DNA of 64,000 nucleotides from Prado023 sp963706875 (GTDB lineage: Bacteria; Actinomycetota; Actinomycetes; S36-B12; CAIYMF01), in assembly GCA_963706875.1 (NCBI GenBank), contig CAVPNW010000018.1, positions 1 through 64,000 on the forward strand. Reading direction: 5' to 3'. The notes under the pieces are model-generated. The model was not told the origin of the DNA and searched no databases. It saw only the letters and a program-made list of their open reading frames with translations. The position numbers and the translations under genes were made by a program. Shown piece after piece: positions 17,187 to 26,440 of this stretch (its first letter is position 1; the number at the start of each line of letters is the position of its first letter).

Positions 17187-19025
17187 TCACATGCTCGGCG
17201 GGGACAACCGAGCCGTGACCGCCCTGCGCAGGTCCGCCATCAGCTGCGCCTCCGCGGCGCGGTCAGGGACGGCGGCGACGACCACGTGCACCCCACCGGC
17301 CGCCATCGCGTCGGTGAGCACCGCGTCGAGGCCGACCAGGTCGGCCACCCCGACCGCTGCCACGCCCGCTGCCTGCGCGACCGCCACGAGGTCCCGGCCC
17401 AATGGCGTCCCGAACACGCGCTCGAAGGAGTCGGCGTGCTCCGGTCGGCCCTGCTCGAGCTGGTGGAAGATACCGCCGCCGTCGTTGTCGGTGACGACGA
17501 TCACGAGATCCGGCCGCGGCTCGGCAGCGCCCACCAGCAGCCCGTTGTGGTCGTGCAGGAAGGCGAGGTCACCCATGAGGGCCAGCGCCGGGCCACCGCC
17601 CAGCTCCTGATGGGCCAGCGCCGCCCCCCACGCTGTGGACACCAGCCCGTCGATCCCGTTGGCCCCCCGGTTTCCGATCACGCGCAGCCCGGTTCGCCGC
17701 CCAGCGACCATCTCCACCTGGCGGACCGGCCAGGACGCGGCCACGAGGAGCAGGGCGTCGTCGGGAGCCCGGTCCCAGACCCGGGCAGCCACCGCCGACC
17801 CGGTGAGCGCACCTGAGCCCACCAGCTCGGCGGCCACGACATCAGCGGCCACCTCGTCGGCGGACCGCCATGCGGCGAGCCAGGAGGCGTCCGGGGTGAA
17901 GTCGGCCGGGGGGAGTGGAATCGCCGACAGCACCCGCTCAGCCGTCCGCAGCGGATCGCACACCTCGCGCCCGATGGTGGGCAGTTCGATCGCCACGTGC
18001 CGCCGCGCCACCCGGATCAGGTCCATCGTGGGCCGGGACAGGCCGTACTGCCCGACGGTGAGCACGAGGTCCGGGGCGTGGTCGGCAAGGAACGGCTCAC
18101 TTCCCAGCACCAGGACCCCATGCCCGAGGGCGGTCGGCGCGCTGTGCAGGTTCGCCGACGGCTCGCCGATGATCGGCCAGCCGCAGGCCTCTGCCAGGGC
18201 GCCCAGCCACTGATGGTGCCCGCGCAGGGACGTGCACGGCAGGTCGCCGGCCAGGATGACCCCCCGGGTGGGCAGCTCGCCTAGCACCTCCCGGGCATCT
18301 CGGACGTCGCAGCCGGTGAGCGGTGGGCGACGGGGCCGGGACAGGACGTAGGCCGGCTCGCCCGCATCCAGCGGGAGGACCGGGGCGGGTTCCGGGCGGG
18401 GTCCCGGGTCGGGTCCCTGCTCGGGTTCGGGCACCAACGGGAGCCGGAACCCGACGTTCAGGTGCACGGGTCCGGCGTGGGCCATCCGCCCATGGCCCAT
18501 CCCTCCCGCGGCCCCTGACGGGGAGCCGACCGCCGCAGCGATGGCCATCCCCGCCGAGGCGCGGGCCGCACGCTGGGCGGCATCCGGGTCGTCCGGGTCG
18601 ATCCGGCGGGCAGCGCCCAGGTCGGCGAAGAACCGCACCGTCCGGCCGAAGAACTCCACCTGGTCGATCGTCTGCGGTGAGCCGACGCCCCGGGACTCCA
18701 CCGGCCGGTCGGCGCTCAGGACCACCAGGGGGATCGCGCTGTAGGAGGCCTCGACGACGGCGGGCGCGAGGTTGGCCAGGGCCGTCCCGGAGGTGCAGAT
18801 CACGGCAACCGGGGCGCCGGAGACCTTGGCCAGCCCGAGGGCGAGGAACCCCGCCGAGCGCTCGTCGATCCGCACGTGCAGGCGGATCCGACCCGAGCGG
18901 TCCAGGCGCAGGGCCTCGAAGGCCAGCGGCGCCGAGCGCGACCCGGGGGCGAGCACCACGTCGCGCACGCCCTGGTGGACCAGCTCGCCCAGGAGGGCGC
19001 GCGCCAGCGCGGTGGCCGGGTTCAC
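17187..19025 (-). CDS. menD: SEPHCHC synthase (MenD)
   Basis: MenD is a thiamine-diphosphate enzyme that joins isochorismate and 2-oxoglutarate. The 612-residue product shows LAPGSRSAPLA at the N-terminus and HVRIDERSAGFLALGLAK with the cofactor-activating glutamate. The ThDP/Mg motif is GDLAFLHDHNGLL with TDNDGGGIFHQL. A proline-rich insert near residues 195-215 is slightly unusual. It lies downstream of menC and menB on the same strand with about 150 nt between it and menC. Confidence 0.94.
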   Translation of the reverse strand: MNPATALARALLGELVHQGVRDVVLAPGSRSAPLAFEALRLDRSGRIRLHVRIDERSAGFLALGLAKVSGAPVAVICTSGTALANLAPAVVEASYSAIPLVVLSADRPVESRGVGSPQTIDQVEFFGRTVRFFADLGAARRIDPDDPDAAQRAARASAGMAIAAAVGSPSGAAGGMGHGRMAHAGPVHLNVGFRLPLVPEPEQGPDPGPRPEPAPVLPLDAGEPAYVLSRPRRPPLTGCDVRDAREVLGELPTRGVILAGDLPCTSLRGHHQWLGALAEACGWPIIGEPSANLHSAPTALGHGVLVLGSEPFLADHAPDLVLTVGQYGLSRPTMDLIRVARRHVAIELPTIGREVCDPLRTAERVLSAIPLPPADFTPDASWLAAWRSADEVAADVVAAELVGSGALTGSAVAARVWDRAPDDALLLVAASWPVRQVEMVAGRRTGLRVIGNRGANGIDGLVSTAWGAALAHQELGGGPALALMGDLAFLHDHNGLLVGAAEPRPDLVIVVTDNDGGGIFHQLEQGRPEHADSFERVFGTPLGRDLVAVAQAAGVAAVGVADLVGLDAVLTDAMAAGGVHVVVAAVPDRAAEAQLMADLRRAVTARLSPPSM

Positions 19026-19080
19026 GGGAGGCCCACGCCAGCCACGGTCGGCTCCGGAGTCGGCGCCAGCTCATCAATAC

Positions 19081-19116
19081 GGGTGCCACTTGCTGTTCTT
19101 GCAGCAACACGCACCC
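19081..19116. repeat. Two-tier inverted repeat between menC and menD
   Basis: GGGTGC (19081-19086) pairs with GCACCC (19111-19116). Inside it, after matching 3-nt spacers (both CAC), TTGCTG (19090-19095) pairs with CAGCAA (19102-19107) around a 6-nt loop. The inner part is AT-richer than the surroundings. It lies about 55 nt upstream of menD and 64 nt past menC. It may be an attenuator, a processing site or an operator. Confidence 0.55.
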
Positions 19117-19179
19117 AAGCTCGCGGGCACTGGGGGCCACGGGGCTGGGGGCGCGGGCGGGGGCGCGGGGCACAGCGCG

Positions 19180-20325
19180 CTAGATGACCGAGAGCAGGCG
19201 GGCGCAGCGGGCGAGGCGCTCGCGCCACCACATGGTCTGCTCGCCACCGAGAGCATCGGCGGCTCGACCGAGGGCCTGCTCGTCGGGCAGCCGCCGGGTG
19301 ACGGCCATCTGCCCCTCGCGCGGGATGAGGGTGGTCGCGCTGACGTCGCCGTCGAGCAGCAGGCCGGTGCCCAGGCCGGCGGCGCCAGCGAGGTCCGGCA
19401 CCGCGGCGGCCAGGGCCAGTCCCGCGCACAGCCCGACGGAGGTGTTCATCTCGCTGGACACCACGACGGGCAGGCCGATCTCCTCGATGAGCGACAGCGC
19501 GCGGGCGACCCCGCCCACCGGGGCCACCTTGACGATGAGCACGTCGCCGGCCGAGCGCAGGGAGGCAGCCAGGTCGTCGGCGTACAGGTCGCGCGCGCGG
19601 CGCAGGCCCTCGTCCACCGCGATGCGCACGCTGACGTCGTCGTCGACCAGTCGGTAGCGCAGCTCGGCGAGCTCCGTGGTGGTGCGGCAGGGCTGCTCGA
19701 AGTAGTCCAGCACCGGGCCGAACTCGGCGGCGAACATCCGGGCCGCGCGGCGCGCCTCGGTGACGGTCCACGCGCCGTTCGCGTCCAGGCGGATCAACGG
19801 GTCGCGGACGCCAGCCTCCGACAGCGCGGCGCGCACTGTGGCCACGCGGGCCAGGTCGTCGGCCAGGGCCGAGCCCGGTTCGGCGACCTTGACCTTGTAG
19901 GTGGTCGCTCCGGTCTGGGCCACCGCGTCGGTGACGTAGCCCGCGATGTCCTCCGGCGCGAGGGCCGGCACCACGACGTTGACCGGGACGTGGCTGCGGA
20001 CCGGCTCGGGCCAGGTGCCCCACGCGGCCTCGACTGCCGATGCCAGCCAACGGGCTGCCTCCCAGTCGTCGTACTCGGGGAACGGCGCCCACTCGCCCCA
20101 CCCGGACGGGCCGCAGAACAGCATCCCCTCGCGGTGCTCCACCCCTCGGAACCGACGGTTGAGCGGGACCCGGAACGGCACAGCCACAGCTGCCAGGGCC
20201 GACGGGCTCAGCTCGGGCAGGACGGGTCGGGCTGGTCTGGGCGACCCGGACGGCGTGACGCCGGTCGATCCCGCCTCGGTGGCGGTCGGGGAGGTGGTCG
20301 TCGGGTCCGCGGCCATGGGCGTCAC
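19180..20325 (-). CDS. menC: o-Succinylbenzoate synthase
   Basis: MenC dehydrates SHCHC to o-succinylbenzoate. The product is an enolase-superfamily barrel with the catalytic lysine in TYKVKVAEPG. Metal ligands lie in RLDANGAW, DYFEQP and AVDEGL, and the second lysine in LIVKVAP. The 381-residue frame from the ATG at 20325 has an N-terminal extension of about 35 low-complexity residues; a later start is possible. The start overlaps the menB stop by four bases (ATGA), supporting translational coupling. Confidence 0.9.
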   Translation of the reverse strand: MTPMAADPTTTSPTATEAGSTGVTPSGSPRPARPVLPELSPSALAAVAVPFRVPLNRRFRGVEHREGMLFCGPSGWGEWAPFPEYDDWEAARWLASAVEAAWGTWPEPVRSHVPVNVVVPALAPEDIAGYVTDAVAQTGATTYKVKVAEPGSALADDLARVATVRAALSEAGVRDPLIRLDANGAWTVTEARRAARMFAAEFGPVLDYFEQPCRTTTELAELRYRLVDDDVSVRIAVDEGLRRARDLYADDLAASLRSAGDVLIVKVAPVGGVARALSLIEEIGLPVVVSSEMNTSVGLCAGLALAAAVPDLAGAAGLGTGLLLDGDVSATTLIPREGQMAVTRRLPDEQALGRAADALGGEQTMWWRERLARCARLLSVI

Positions 20326-21245
20326 GGCCGCTTCGGGAACTTGGCGAAGTCCGGCGTGCGCTTGCTGGTATAGGCGTCGCGGCCCTCCTGGGCCTCCTCG
20401 GTCATGTAGAACAGCAGGGTCGCGTCACCGGCGAGCTGCTGGATGCCAGCCAGGCCGTCGTCGGCGGCGTTGTGCGAGGCCTTGAGCATCCGCAGCGCCA
20501 GAGGCGACATGGTGAGCATCTCGCGCGCCCACTGCATGGTCTCCTCCTCCAGGTCCTCCAGCGGCACGACCTGGTTGACCAGGCCCCACTCGTAGGCCTG
20601 CTCGGCGCCGTACTGACGACACAGGAACCACACCTCGCGGGAGCGCTTCTGCCCGATCTGCCGTGCCAGCAGGCCGGAACCGTAGCCACCGTCGAACGAG
20701 CCGACCTTCGGGCCGGTCTGGCCGAACCGGGCGTTGTCGGCGGCGATGCTCAGGTCGCAGCAGATGTGCAGGACGTGCCCGCCGCCCATCGCATACCCGG
20801 CGACCATCGCGACGACCGGCTTGGGCAGGCGGCGGATCTGGACCTGGAGGTCCAGGACGTTGAGCCGGCCGATGCCCTTGTGGGCGACCTCGTCGTCGCC
20901 GATGTAGCCGTCGTTGCCGCGGATGCGCTGGTCGCCGCCGGAGCAGAACGCCCAGTCGCCCTGACCGGTCAGGATGATGACGCCGACCCGGTCGTCGTCG
21001 CGGGCAAGGTTGAAGGCCGCCTGCAGCTCGAACAGGGTCTGCGGGCGGAACGCATTGCGGACCTCGGGACGGTTGATGGTGATCTTGGCCACCCCATCGC
21101 CGGAGAGCTCGTACTTGATGTCGGTCCAGTCGCCCACGGCCTGCCAGTCGGCGCCGGGGCGGACCGTCGAGACCGACGGGTCCGAGTAGGCCGGGCTGGC
21201 CTTCGTGACGACAGGGATCGAGGCGTAGCGGCGACGGGTGTCCAC
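20322..21245 (-). CDS. menB: 1,4-Dihydroxy-2-naphthoyl-CoA synthase
   Basis: MenB is a crotonase-fold enzyme that closes the naphthoquinone ring. The 307-residue product has INRPEVRNAFRP, the oxyanion-hole region FCSGGDQRIRG, VAGYAMGGGHVLH and TGPKVGSFDGGYGS, and ends KRTPDFAKFPKRP. All are characteristic of MenB rather than general enoyl-CoA hydratases. The GTG at 21245 follows a leaderless-type -10 box. It is divergent from the ABC exporter. Confidence 0.95.
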   Translation of the reverse strand: MDTRRRYASIPVVTKASPAYSDPSVSTVRPGADWQAVGDWTDIKYELSGDGVAKITINRPEVRNAFRPQTLFELQAAFNLARDDDRVGVIILTGQGDWAFCSGGDQRIRGNDGYIGDDEVAHKGIGRLNVLDLQVQIRRLPKPVVAMVAGYAMGGGHVLHICCDLSIAADNARFGQTGPKVGSFDGGYGSGLLARQIGQKRSREVWFLCRQYGAEQAYEWGLVNQVVPLEDLEEETMQWAREMLTMSPLALRMLKASHNAADDGLAGIQQLAGDATLLFYMTEEAQEGRDAYTSKRTPDFAKFPKRP

Positions 21246-21252
21246 GGTCCAC

Positions 21253-21258
21253 AGGGTA
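21253..21258 (-). promoter_or_regulatory. -10 box for a leaderless menB transcript
   Basis: On the minus strand TACCCT (21258-21253) is followed by exactly 7 nt and then the GTG start at 21245, the leaderless spacing also seen at menF and the ABC gene at 21377. Confidence 0.5.
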
Positions 21259-21363
21259 GGGCACCGAGGGCGTCGCGGCCGCGAACCGAGTCGGCCGGCG
21301 CTGATCGGGCCTGGACCACCGTCTGATGCCGGTGGCGCCGGCCATCGGCCGGCGGGCCCCGGC

Positions 21364-21369
21364 TAGATT
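21364..21369 (+). promoter_or_regulatory. -10 box for a leaderless ABC-exporter transcript
   Basis: TAGATT is followed by a 7-nt spacer and the ATG at 21377. No ribosome-binding site fits between them, so the transcript probably begins at the start codon. Confidence 0.55.
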
Positions 21370-21376
21370 CCTCCAC

Positions 21377-22126
21377 ATGAAGGCTTCCCCCGCGGTGGTG
21401 GTCGACCACTTGACGGTGGTGCGCGGGCGAACGACCGCGCTGGACGACGTGTCGCTGCAGCTCGAGCCCGGAACCCTGACCGGCCTGCTCGGGCCCTCGG
21501 GCGCCGGCAAGACGACGCTCATGCGCGCGATCGTCGGTGTGCAGATCATCGCCTCGGGGACCGTGACCGTCCTGGGCCGGCCCGGGGGCTCCCACGAGCT
21601 GCGCGATCGCGTGGGCTACGTGACCCAGGACCCCAGCGTCTACTCCGACCTCACCGTCCGGCAGAACCTGCGCTACTTCGCCCGGATCCTCGGAGCCCCG
21701 CAATCCGATGTCGACCGGGTCATCGAGGAGGTCCAGCTCGGGGCCCAGGCGGACCAGATGGTCGCCACGCTCTCCGGTGGGGAGCACTCGCGGGCCTCCT
21801 TGGCAACCGCCCTGCTCGGCAAGCCCGACCTGCTCGTGCTCGACGAGCCGACGGTGGGCCTGGACCCGGTGCTGCGCCGTGACCTGTGGGAGCTGTTCGG
21901 CCAGCTGGCCGCCACGGGCGTCACGCTGCTGGTCTCCAGCCACGTGATGGATGAGGCCACCCGGTGCGACCGGCTGCTCATGGTGCGCGCTGCGCGCCTG
22001 CTGGCCGATGGGACGTTGGCCGAACTGCGCGCCCTGACCGGTCAGGATGATCCCGAGGAGGTCTTCCTGCACCTGGTCGACCACGGCGCAGGGGAACCCC
22101 CTCGCGAGGCAGGGGCGGCCCGATGA
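21377..22126 (+). CDS. ABC transporter ATP-binding protein
   Basis: This 249-residue nucleotide-binding subunit has Walker A GPSGAGKTT, signature LSGGEHSRAS, Walker B LLVLDEP and switch histidine SSHVMDEA. It resembles the exporter type that energises ABC-2 membrane proteins. The permease overlaps its stop (ATGA). Substrate unknown; drugs or lipids are typical for the family. Confidence 0.9.
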   Translation: MKASPAVVVDHLTVVRGRTTALDDVSLQLEPGTLTGLLGPSGAGKTTLMRAIVGVQIIASGTVTVLGRPGGSHELRDRVGYVTQDPSVYSDLTVRQNLRYFARILGAPQSDVDRVIEEVQLGAQADQMVATLSGGEHSRASLATALLGKPDLLVLDEPTVGLDPVLRRDLWELFGQLAATGVTLLVSSHVMDEATRCDRLLMVRAARLLADGTLAELRALTGQDDPEEVFLHLVDHGAGEPPREAGAAR

Positions 22127-22851
22127 ACCTGAGCCTGACCCTGGCCACGGCGCGGCGAGTGCTCGGCCAGATCCGAAACGACCACCGCACGATGGCGCTG
22201 CTCATCGGGGTGCCCACGGTGCTGATGACCCTGCTGTGGTGGATCTACGAGGGCAGCGACGTGTTCAGCCAGATCGGTGCCCCGCTGCTGGGCATCTTCC
22301 CGTTGACCATCATGTTCCTCATCACCTCGGTGACGACCCTGCGCGAGCGGACGACCGGGACGCTTGAGCGGCTGATGACCATGCCGATCGGGCGCGCGGA
22401 CTTCGTCGTCGGCTACGCCATCGCGCTGGGCTTCGCCGCCCTGATCCAGACCGCCTTCGTCGCGACGTATGCCATCTGGGTCCTGGGGCTGGAGGTCGCC
22501 GGGCCGGAGTGGATGCTGCTGAGCGTCTCGGTCCTGTCGGCAGTCCTCGGGATGTCGATGGGCCTGGCAGCCAGCTCGCTGGCGCGCACGGAGTTCCAAG
22601 CGGTGCAGTTCATGCCAGCGCTGATCTTCCCGCAGTTCCTGCTCTGTGGGCTGCTGGTCCCGCGCGACGAGATGCCCCCCGCCGCTGAGGCGATCTCCGA
22701 CTTCCTGCCGCTGAGCTACGCCGTGGACGCCGTCAAGGAGGTCGCGATGATGCCCGACCCGACCATCGGGTTCGAGGTCGCGATCATCTGCGTGTTCATC
22801 GTCGGGCTGCTCGCGCTCGGGGTCACGACCCTGCGGCGGAGGTCGGCGTAG
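22123..22851 (+). CDS. ABC-2 type permease
   Basis: The 242-residue membrane protein has about six hydrophobic segments and the ABC-2 family stretches TTGTLERLMTMPIGR and FPQFLLCGLLVPRDEMP. It forms the channel for the ATPase at 21377. Its stop is nine bases from the stop of the convergent reductase gene. Confidence 0.88.
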   Translation: MNLSLTLATARRVLGQIRNDHRTMALLIGVPTVLMTLLWWIYEGSDVFSQIGAPLLGIFPLTIMFLITSVTTLRERTTGTLERLMTMPIGRADFVVGYAIALGFAALIQTAFVATYAIWVLGLEVAGPEWMLLSVSVLSAVLGMSMGLAASSLARTEFQAVQFMPALIFPQFLLCGLLVPRDEMPPAAEAISDFLPLSYAVDAVKEVAMMPDPTIGFEVAIICVFIVGLLALGVTTLRRRSA

Positions 22852-22860
22852 GTCCGCCCA

Positions 22861-23383
22861 TCACGCCCTGCGGTACGTCCGGGCCACGAACCCGCTCGGC
22901 CACGTCCGGATGCCGTCAAGGAGCAGGTCTGCCGGCTGTCCGCCGGGGTGGAACAGCGGCCGTCCGGCGCCCAGGAGGACCGGCGCTGTCGTGAGGACGA
23001 GGTCGTCGATGAGGCCCTCGGCGAGGAATGCACTGATGACCTGACCGCCGTCGACGTAGACGCGGTCGAGGCCCTGGTCGGTCCACTGGGCGAGCGCCTC
23101 CCGCGGGGTCAGCTGCAGGAAATGCACGTGGGCGCGTGGAGCCGGCGGACGGTGGGTGAACACGTACACCGGTCGCTCGCCGAACGGCAGCGGGTCGAGA
23201 TGGGCGATGTGGTCGTAGGTTCCGCGCCCCATGGCCAGGGCATCGACCGATCGCCAGGAACTCGTCGAAGCCGTAGTCCTCATCCGGGCGCGCGGCCTGC
23301 TCGAGCCACTTCAGGGACCCGTCGGGCGTGGCGATGAACCCGTCGATGCTGGTGGCGATGAAGACGGACAGTCGGGTCGGCAT
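22861..23383 (-). CDS. RibD-C/dihydrofolate-reductase-like protein (frameshifted)
   Basis: The conserved N-terminus (LSVFIATSIDGFIATPDGSLKWLE) and C-terminus (VYVDGGQVISAFLAEGLIDDL) are in different frames. They join near 23245, where dropping one base restores DEFLASVDALAMGRGTYDH. The rebuilt protein is about 173 residues, normal for the family of NADPH-dependent reductases related to RibD and bacterial DHFR. The physiological substrate is unknown. The ATG at 23383 is preceded by a GGAGGATC site. Confidence 0.85.
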
Positions 23384-23665
23384 TGGGATCCTCCGGGGAT
23401 GGGGCCGGGCCCGGGGCGGCGGGGTTGGCGAGGGCGGGGCGGAGGGTTGGCGTTGCAGATCCTGCCAGTTCGCTGAACCCCATCTTCTCGAGCACCCACC
23501 GCGCCGGCCCCCAGGACAACCATGAGGGCCCGGCGGCTCTCCATCGTCCCTCAGCATCTCCCATCACCTGCCTGTGCGGTCGTCCACAGGTTGGTTCGCT
23601 CCCTCTGGTGTTGTCAGCCACCCTTGATAGTGTTAGCACAGGTGTTCGAACGATGGGGGGTTCGA
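23384..23665. other. Intergenic region between the reductase-like and DUF222 genes
   Basis: About 280 nt hold a GC-rich stretch just upstream of the reductase-like gene and an AT-richer patch near 23620-23645 (TTGATAGTGTTAGC), the likely promoter of the DUF222 gene. No other feature was recognised. Confidence 0.4.
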
Positions 23666-25098
23666 GTGAGCAGCACAACAGTGGATCGGCCCGGGGTGGT
23701 GGACCCACGGGCGGTCGGGGCGGTCGGGTCGGCCTCTGCGGAGGTGGCCGATCTGTGGGCGCGGGCCACCGGCGTGGCGGGCGGGGAGCTGCCCGGGATG
23801 GGGTTGCTGGCCGGGGACCGGCCCTGTGCGGACGTCGAGGTGCTGGCCGGGGCGGTGGCGGTGGTGGAGTTCGAGTTGGCCCGTCGGATGCACGCCGCCA
23901 CGACTGCCGGGTCCCTGCCCTTGGTGGGTCCGGGGGCGGTGCTCTCGGCTCGTGGGTGGGCCGGTCCGCACGCGAAACGGTTGGCCCGGGCGGGGGCGCT
24001 GGCCGCCGCCCACCCCACCGTGGCCTCGGCGTGGGCGGCGGGGATCATCACCTCCGATCATGTGGATGCGATCGCCCGCAACACCGGCCCGCTCAAGCCC
24101 GACGAACTCGTTGCCGTGGTCGAGGAGCTCAGCGCGCTATGGGGGCAGCTGTCCCCACCGGCGGTGGCCGCGTTCCTGGCCCGGGTGATCCGCCTGTTGC
24201 ACCCACCCTCGGACCCGGACCCTGATGAGGTCGGGGCCTACGAGTCCCGGTCGGTGTCGTTCGCGGTGACCGCGGATGCCGTGATCCTGTCCGGGGTGCT
24301 GCCCCGCCTGGAGGGCGAGGCGGTGATCGCCGCAGTCGAGGCATTCGCCGAACGGCTGCGCTCGGAGGCTGACCACGTGCCCCCGTCCGCGCGCCGCGCC
24401 GACGGGCTGGTCGCCCTGGTCAACGCCGCCCACGCCAGCGGATCGATCCCCACCCGCGGCGGGCTGCCGGTGAGCGTGTCGGTCACCCTGGACAGCACCA
24501 CCCTGGGGGACCAGGTGTGGACCACCTCCCGCGGGCACACCCTCACCGACGCCGAGGCCCGGTTCACCACCTGCGACGCGCTGGTCACCCCGATCCTCAT
24601 CGACACCAGCAACTGCCCCGACACCCTCGCCGACCTGCTGGCCGCCGCCGGGCCCTCGCCGTCGGGCCCGGCGAGGATCGGTGAGCCGAGCGCTCGGCCG
24701 CGGCCCGGATCGCGGCCCTGGCCAGCACCCTGCTCGGCACCCGGATCCCGCTGGCCGTCGGACGCACCGCCCGAACCGCCACCCCCGCGCAGCGCCGGGC
24801 GTTGGCCGCCCGGGACAGGGGGTGCATCATCCCCGGCTGCGGGATCCCCGCCGAAGCGTGCCAGACCCACCACGTCGACGACTGGGCCGCCGGCGGGAAC
24901 ACCGACCTCCACCGACTCACCCTGCTCTGCTGGGCACACCACCGCCAAGTCGACCTCGGCATGTGGACCATCGTGGCGGTGACCGAGGACCCGGTCCCCC
25001 CACCCGAACCCGGCGCACCACCCGGCACCCCCTGGCCCGCCAACAACAGCGCACCCTGGACCATCACCCGCACCCCCCGAACCCGCTGGCGACTGTGA
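23666..25098 (+). CDS. DUF222/HNH endonuclease family protein (frameshifted)
   Basis: This 13E12-repeat-type protein is common in actinomycetes in multiple copies. The N-terminal DUF222 region (residues 1-340) is alanine-rich and helical. The C-terminal HNH nuclease domain has GCIIPGCGIPAEACQTHHV, WAAGGNTDL and LLCWAHHRQ, giving the zinc cysteines and catalytic histidines. The two parts lie in different frames and join near 24685-24695, where one base change gives ERSAAARIAALASTLLG. Total length would be about 477 residues. The start is the GTG at 23666. The gene separates the two halves of the menaquinone cluster. Its biological role is unknown. Confidence 0.82.
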
Positions 25099-25123
25099 GG
25101 AACCGGCAGCGGACACCTACCCT

Positions 25124-26440
25124 GTGACCGCCATGAACGACGCCACCGGAGACCACACCACAGTGGCACCGCTGCGCCCATGCGTGGGTCTCGAGATCCC
25201 TCCTGGCCCTGCTGGCCTCGAGGTCCTCCTGCCTGCGCTGACTGCAGCCATGGACGGCACCGGCCCCGCGCTTGGGCTCCTGCCCGGCTCCGGCTCGACG
25301 GCATACCGATCGATGATCTCCGCTGCTGTGGCCCCAGAGGCGCCGGTTCCGGCTGAGGTGGCCGTGGTCGTGGCGACGTCGGGCTCCACCGGGAAGCCGA
25401 CGGGCGTCCTGCTGCCCGGGTCGTCGCTCCGAGCGGCGGCCCGCGGCTTCGCCGAGCGCGCGGGGCAGCCAGAGGGCCACAGGTGGGTCGCCGCCCTGCC
25501 CCTGCACCATGCGGGCGGCCTGATGGTCGCCGTGCGGTCGGTGGTGGCAGGGACGACCCCGGTCGCGATGGCGAGCCTGGGGGGTGCCGCACCCTTCTCA
25601 GTCGATGCCTTCGCAGCCACGACAGCCCGCGCCGTCGAGGTGAGCGCCCAGGATGGCCGCCCCCTGGCTGTCTCGCTCGTCCCCCCCATGCTGGCCCTGC
25701 TTGACGCCGCCGGCGCAGACGGTTGGGACCTGCTCGCCGAGTACGACGCAGTCCTCGTGGGCGGGGCAGCCACCACCAGGACCCTCGTGGATCGCCTGCT
25801 GTTCGCCGGGGTACACGTCTTCACGTCCTACGGGATGACCGAGACCTGCGGGGGAGCGGTGTTCGACGGTCGGCCGCTGGCAGGGGTGAGCGTGACCCTC
25901 GGACCGGACGGCCGACTGGCCATAGTTGGGGATCAGGTTGCCCTGGGGTACCGGAACGGCCGGGACGCCCACCGCTGGACGATCAGTTCGCAGGGCCAGC
26001 GCCGCTTTCTCACCGACGACCTCGGACAGGTGGACCCCGATGGCCTGGTGCTGATCGACGGTCGGGCGGACGACGTCGTGCAGGTGGCCGGCTCATCGGT
26101 CTCCCTCGGCGCAGTCCGAGCAGTCCTCGAGGCCGATCCCAGGGTCGTCGCCGCCGAGGTGGTGGCAGTCCCCGATCCCGAGTGGGGAAGCCGTCTTGTG
26201 GCCGCGGTGGTCCCCGCCCCTCCGGCCGGCGCCCCCGAAGGGTCGCGCGCCCCCACACACGAACTCGAAGAAGGGGTGGCCTTCGAGCAGCTCGGCGACC
26301 TCGTGGAGCAGTCACTGGGACGCGCCGCCCGTCCCCGAGCCATCCACACGGTTGACGTCCTGCCGATGCTGGAGTCGGGGAAGGTCGATCGCCGGGCCGT
26401 GTTGGCCTGGGCCAGCGACCTTGACAGGATCACCCGATGA
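25124..26440 (+). CDS. menE: o-Succinylbenzoate-CoA ligase
   Basis: MenE activates o-succinylbenzoate with ATP and CoA. The 438-residue adenylate-forming enzyme has the phosphate loop TSGSTGKPTG, TSYGMTETCGG, the adenylate motif DLGQVDPDGLVLIDGR and the C-terminal lysine region ESGKVDRRA. It is shorter than general acyl-CoA ligases, as MenE usually is. The GTG at 25124 and the ATG at 25133 are both possible; TACCCT directly upstream may be a -10 box. It overlaps menA by four bases. Confidence 0.9.
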   Translation: MTAMNDATGDHTTVAPLRPCVGLEIPPGPAGLEVLLPALTAAMDGTGPALGLLPGSGSTAYRSMISAAVAPEAPVPAEVAVVVATSGSTGKPTGVLLPGSSLRAAARGFAERAGQPEGHRWVAALPLHHAGGLMVAVRSVVAGTTPVAMASLGGAAPFSVDAFAATTARAVEVSAQDGRPLAVSLVPPMLALLDAAGADGWDLLAEYDAVLVGGAATTRTLVDRLLFAGVHVFTSYGMTETCGGAVFDGRPLAGVSVTLGPDGRLAIVGDQVALGYRNGRDAHRWTISSQGQRRFLTDDLGQVDPDGLVLIDGRADDVVQVAGSSVSLGAVRAVLEADPRVVAAEVVAVPDPEWGSRLVAAVVPAPPAGAPEGSRAPTHELEEGVAFEQLGDLVEQSLGRAARPRAIHTVDVLPMLESGKVDRRAVLAWASDLDRITR

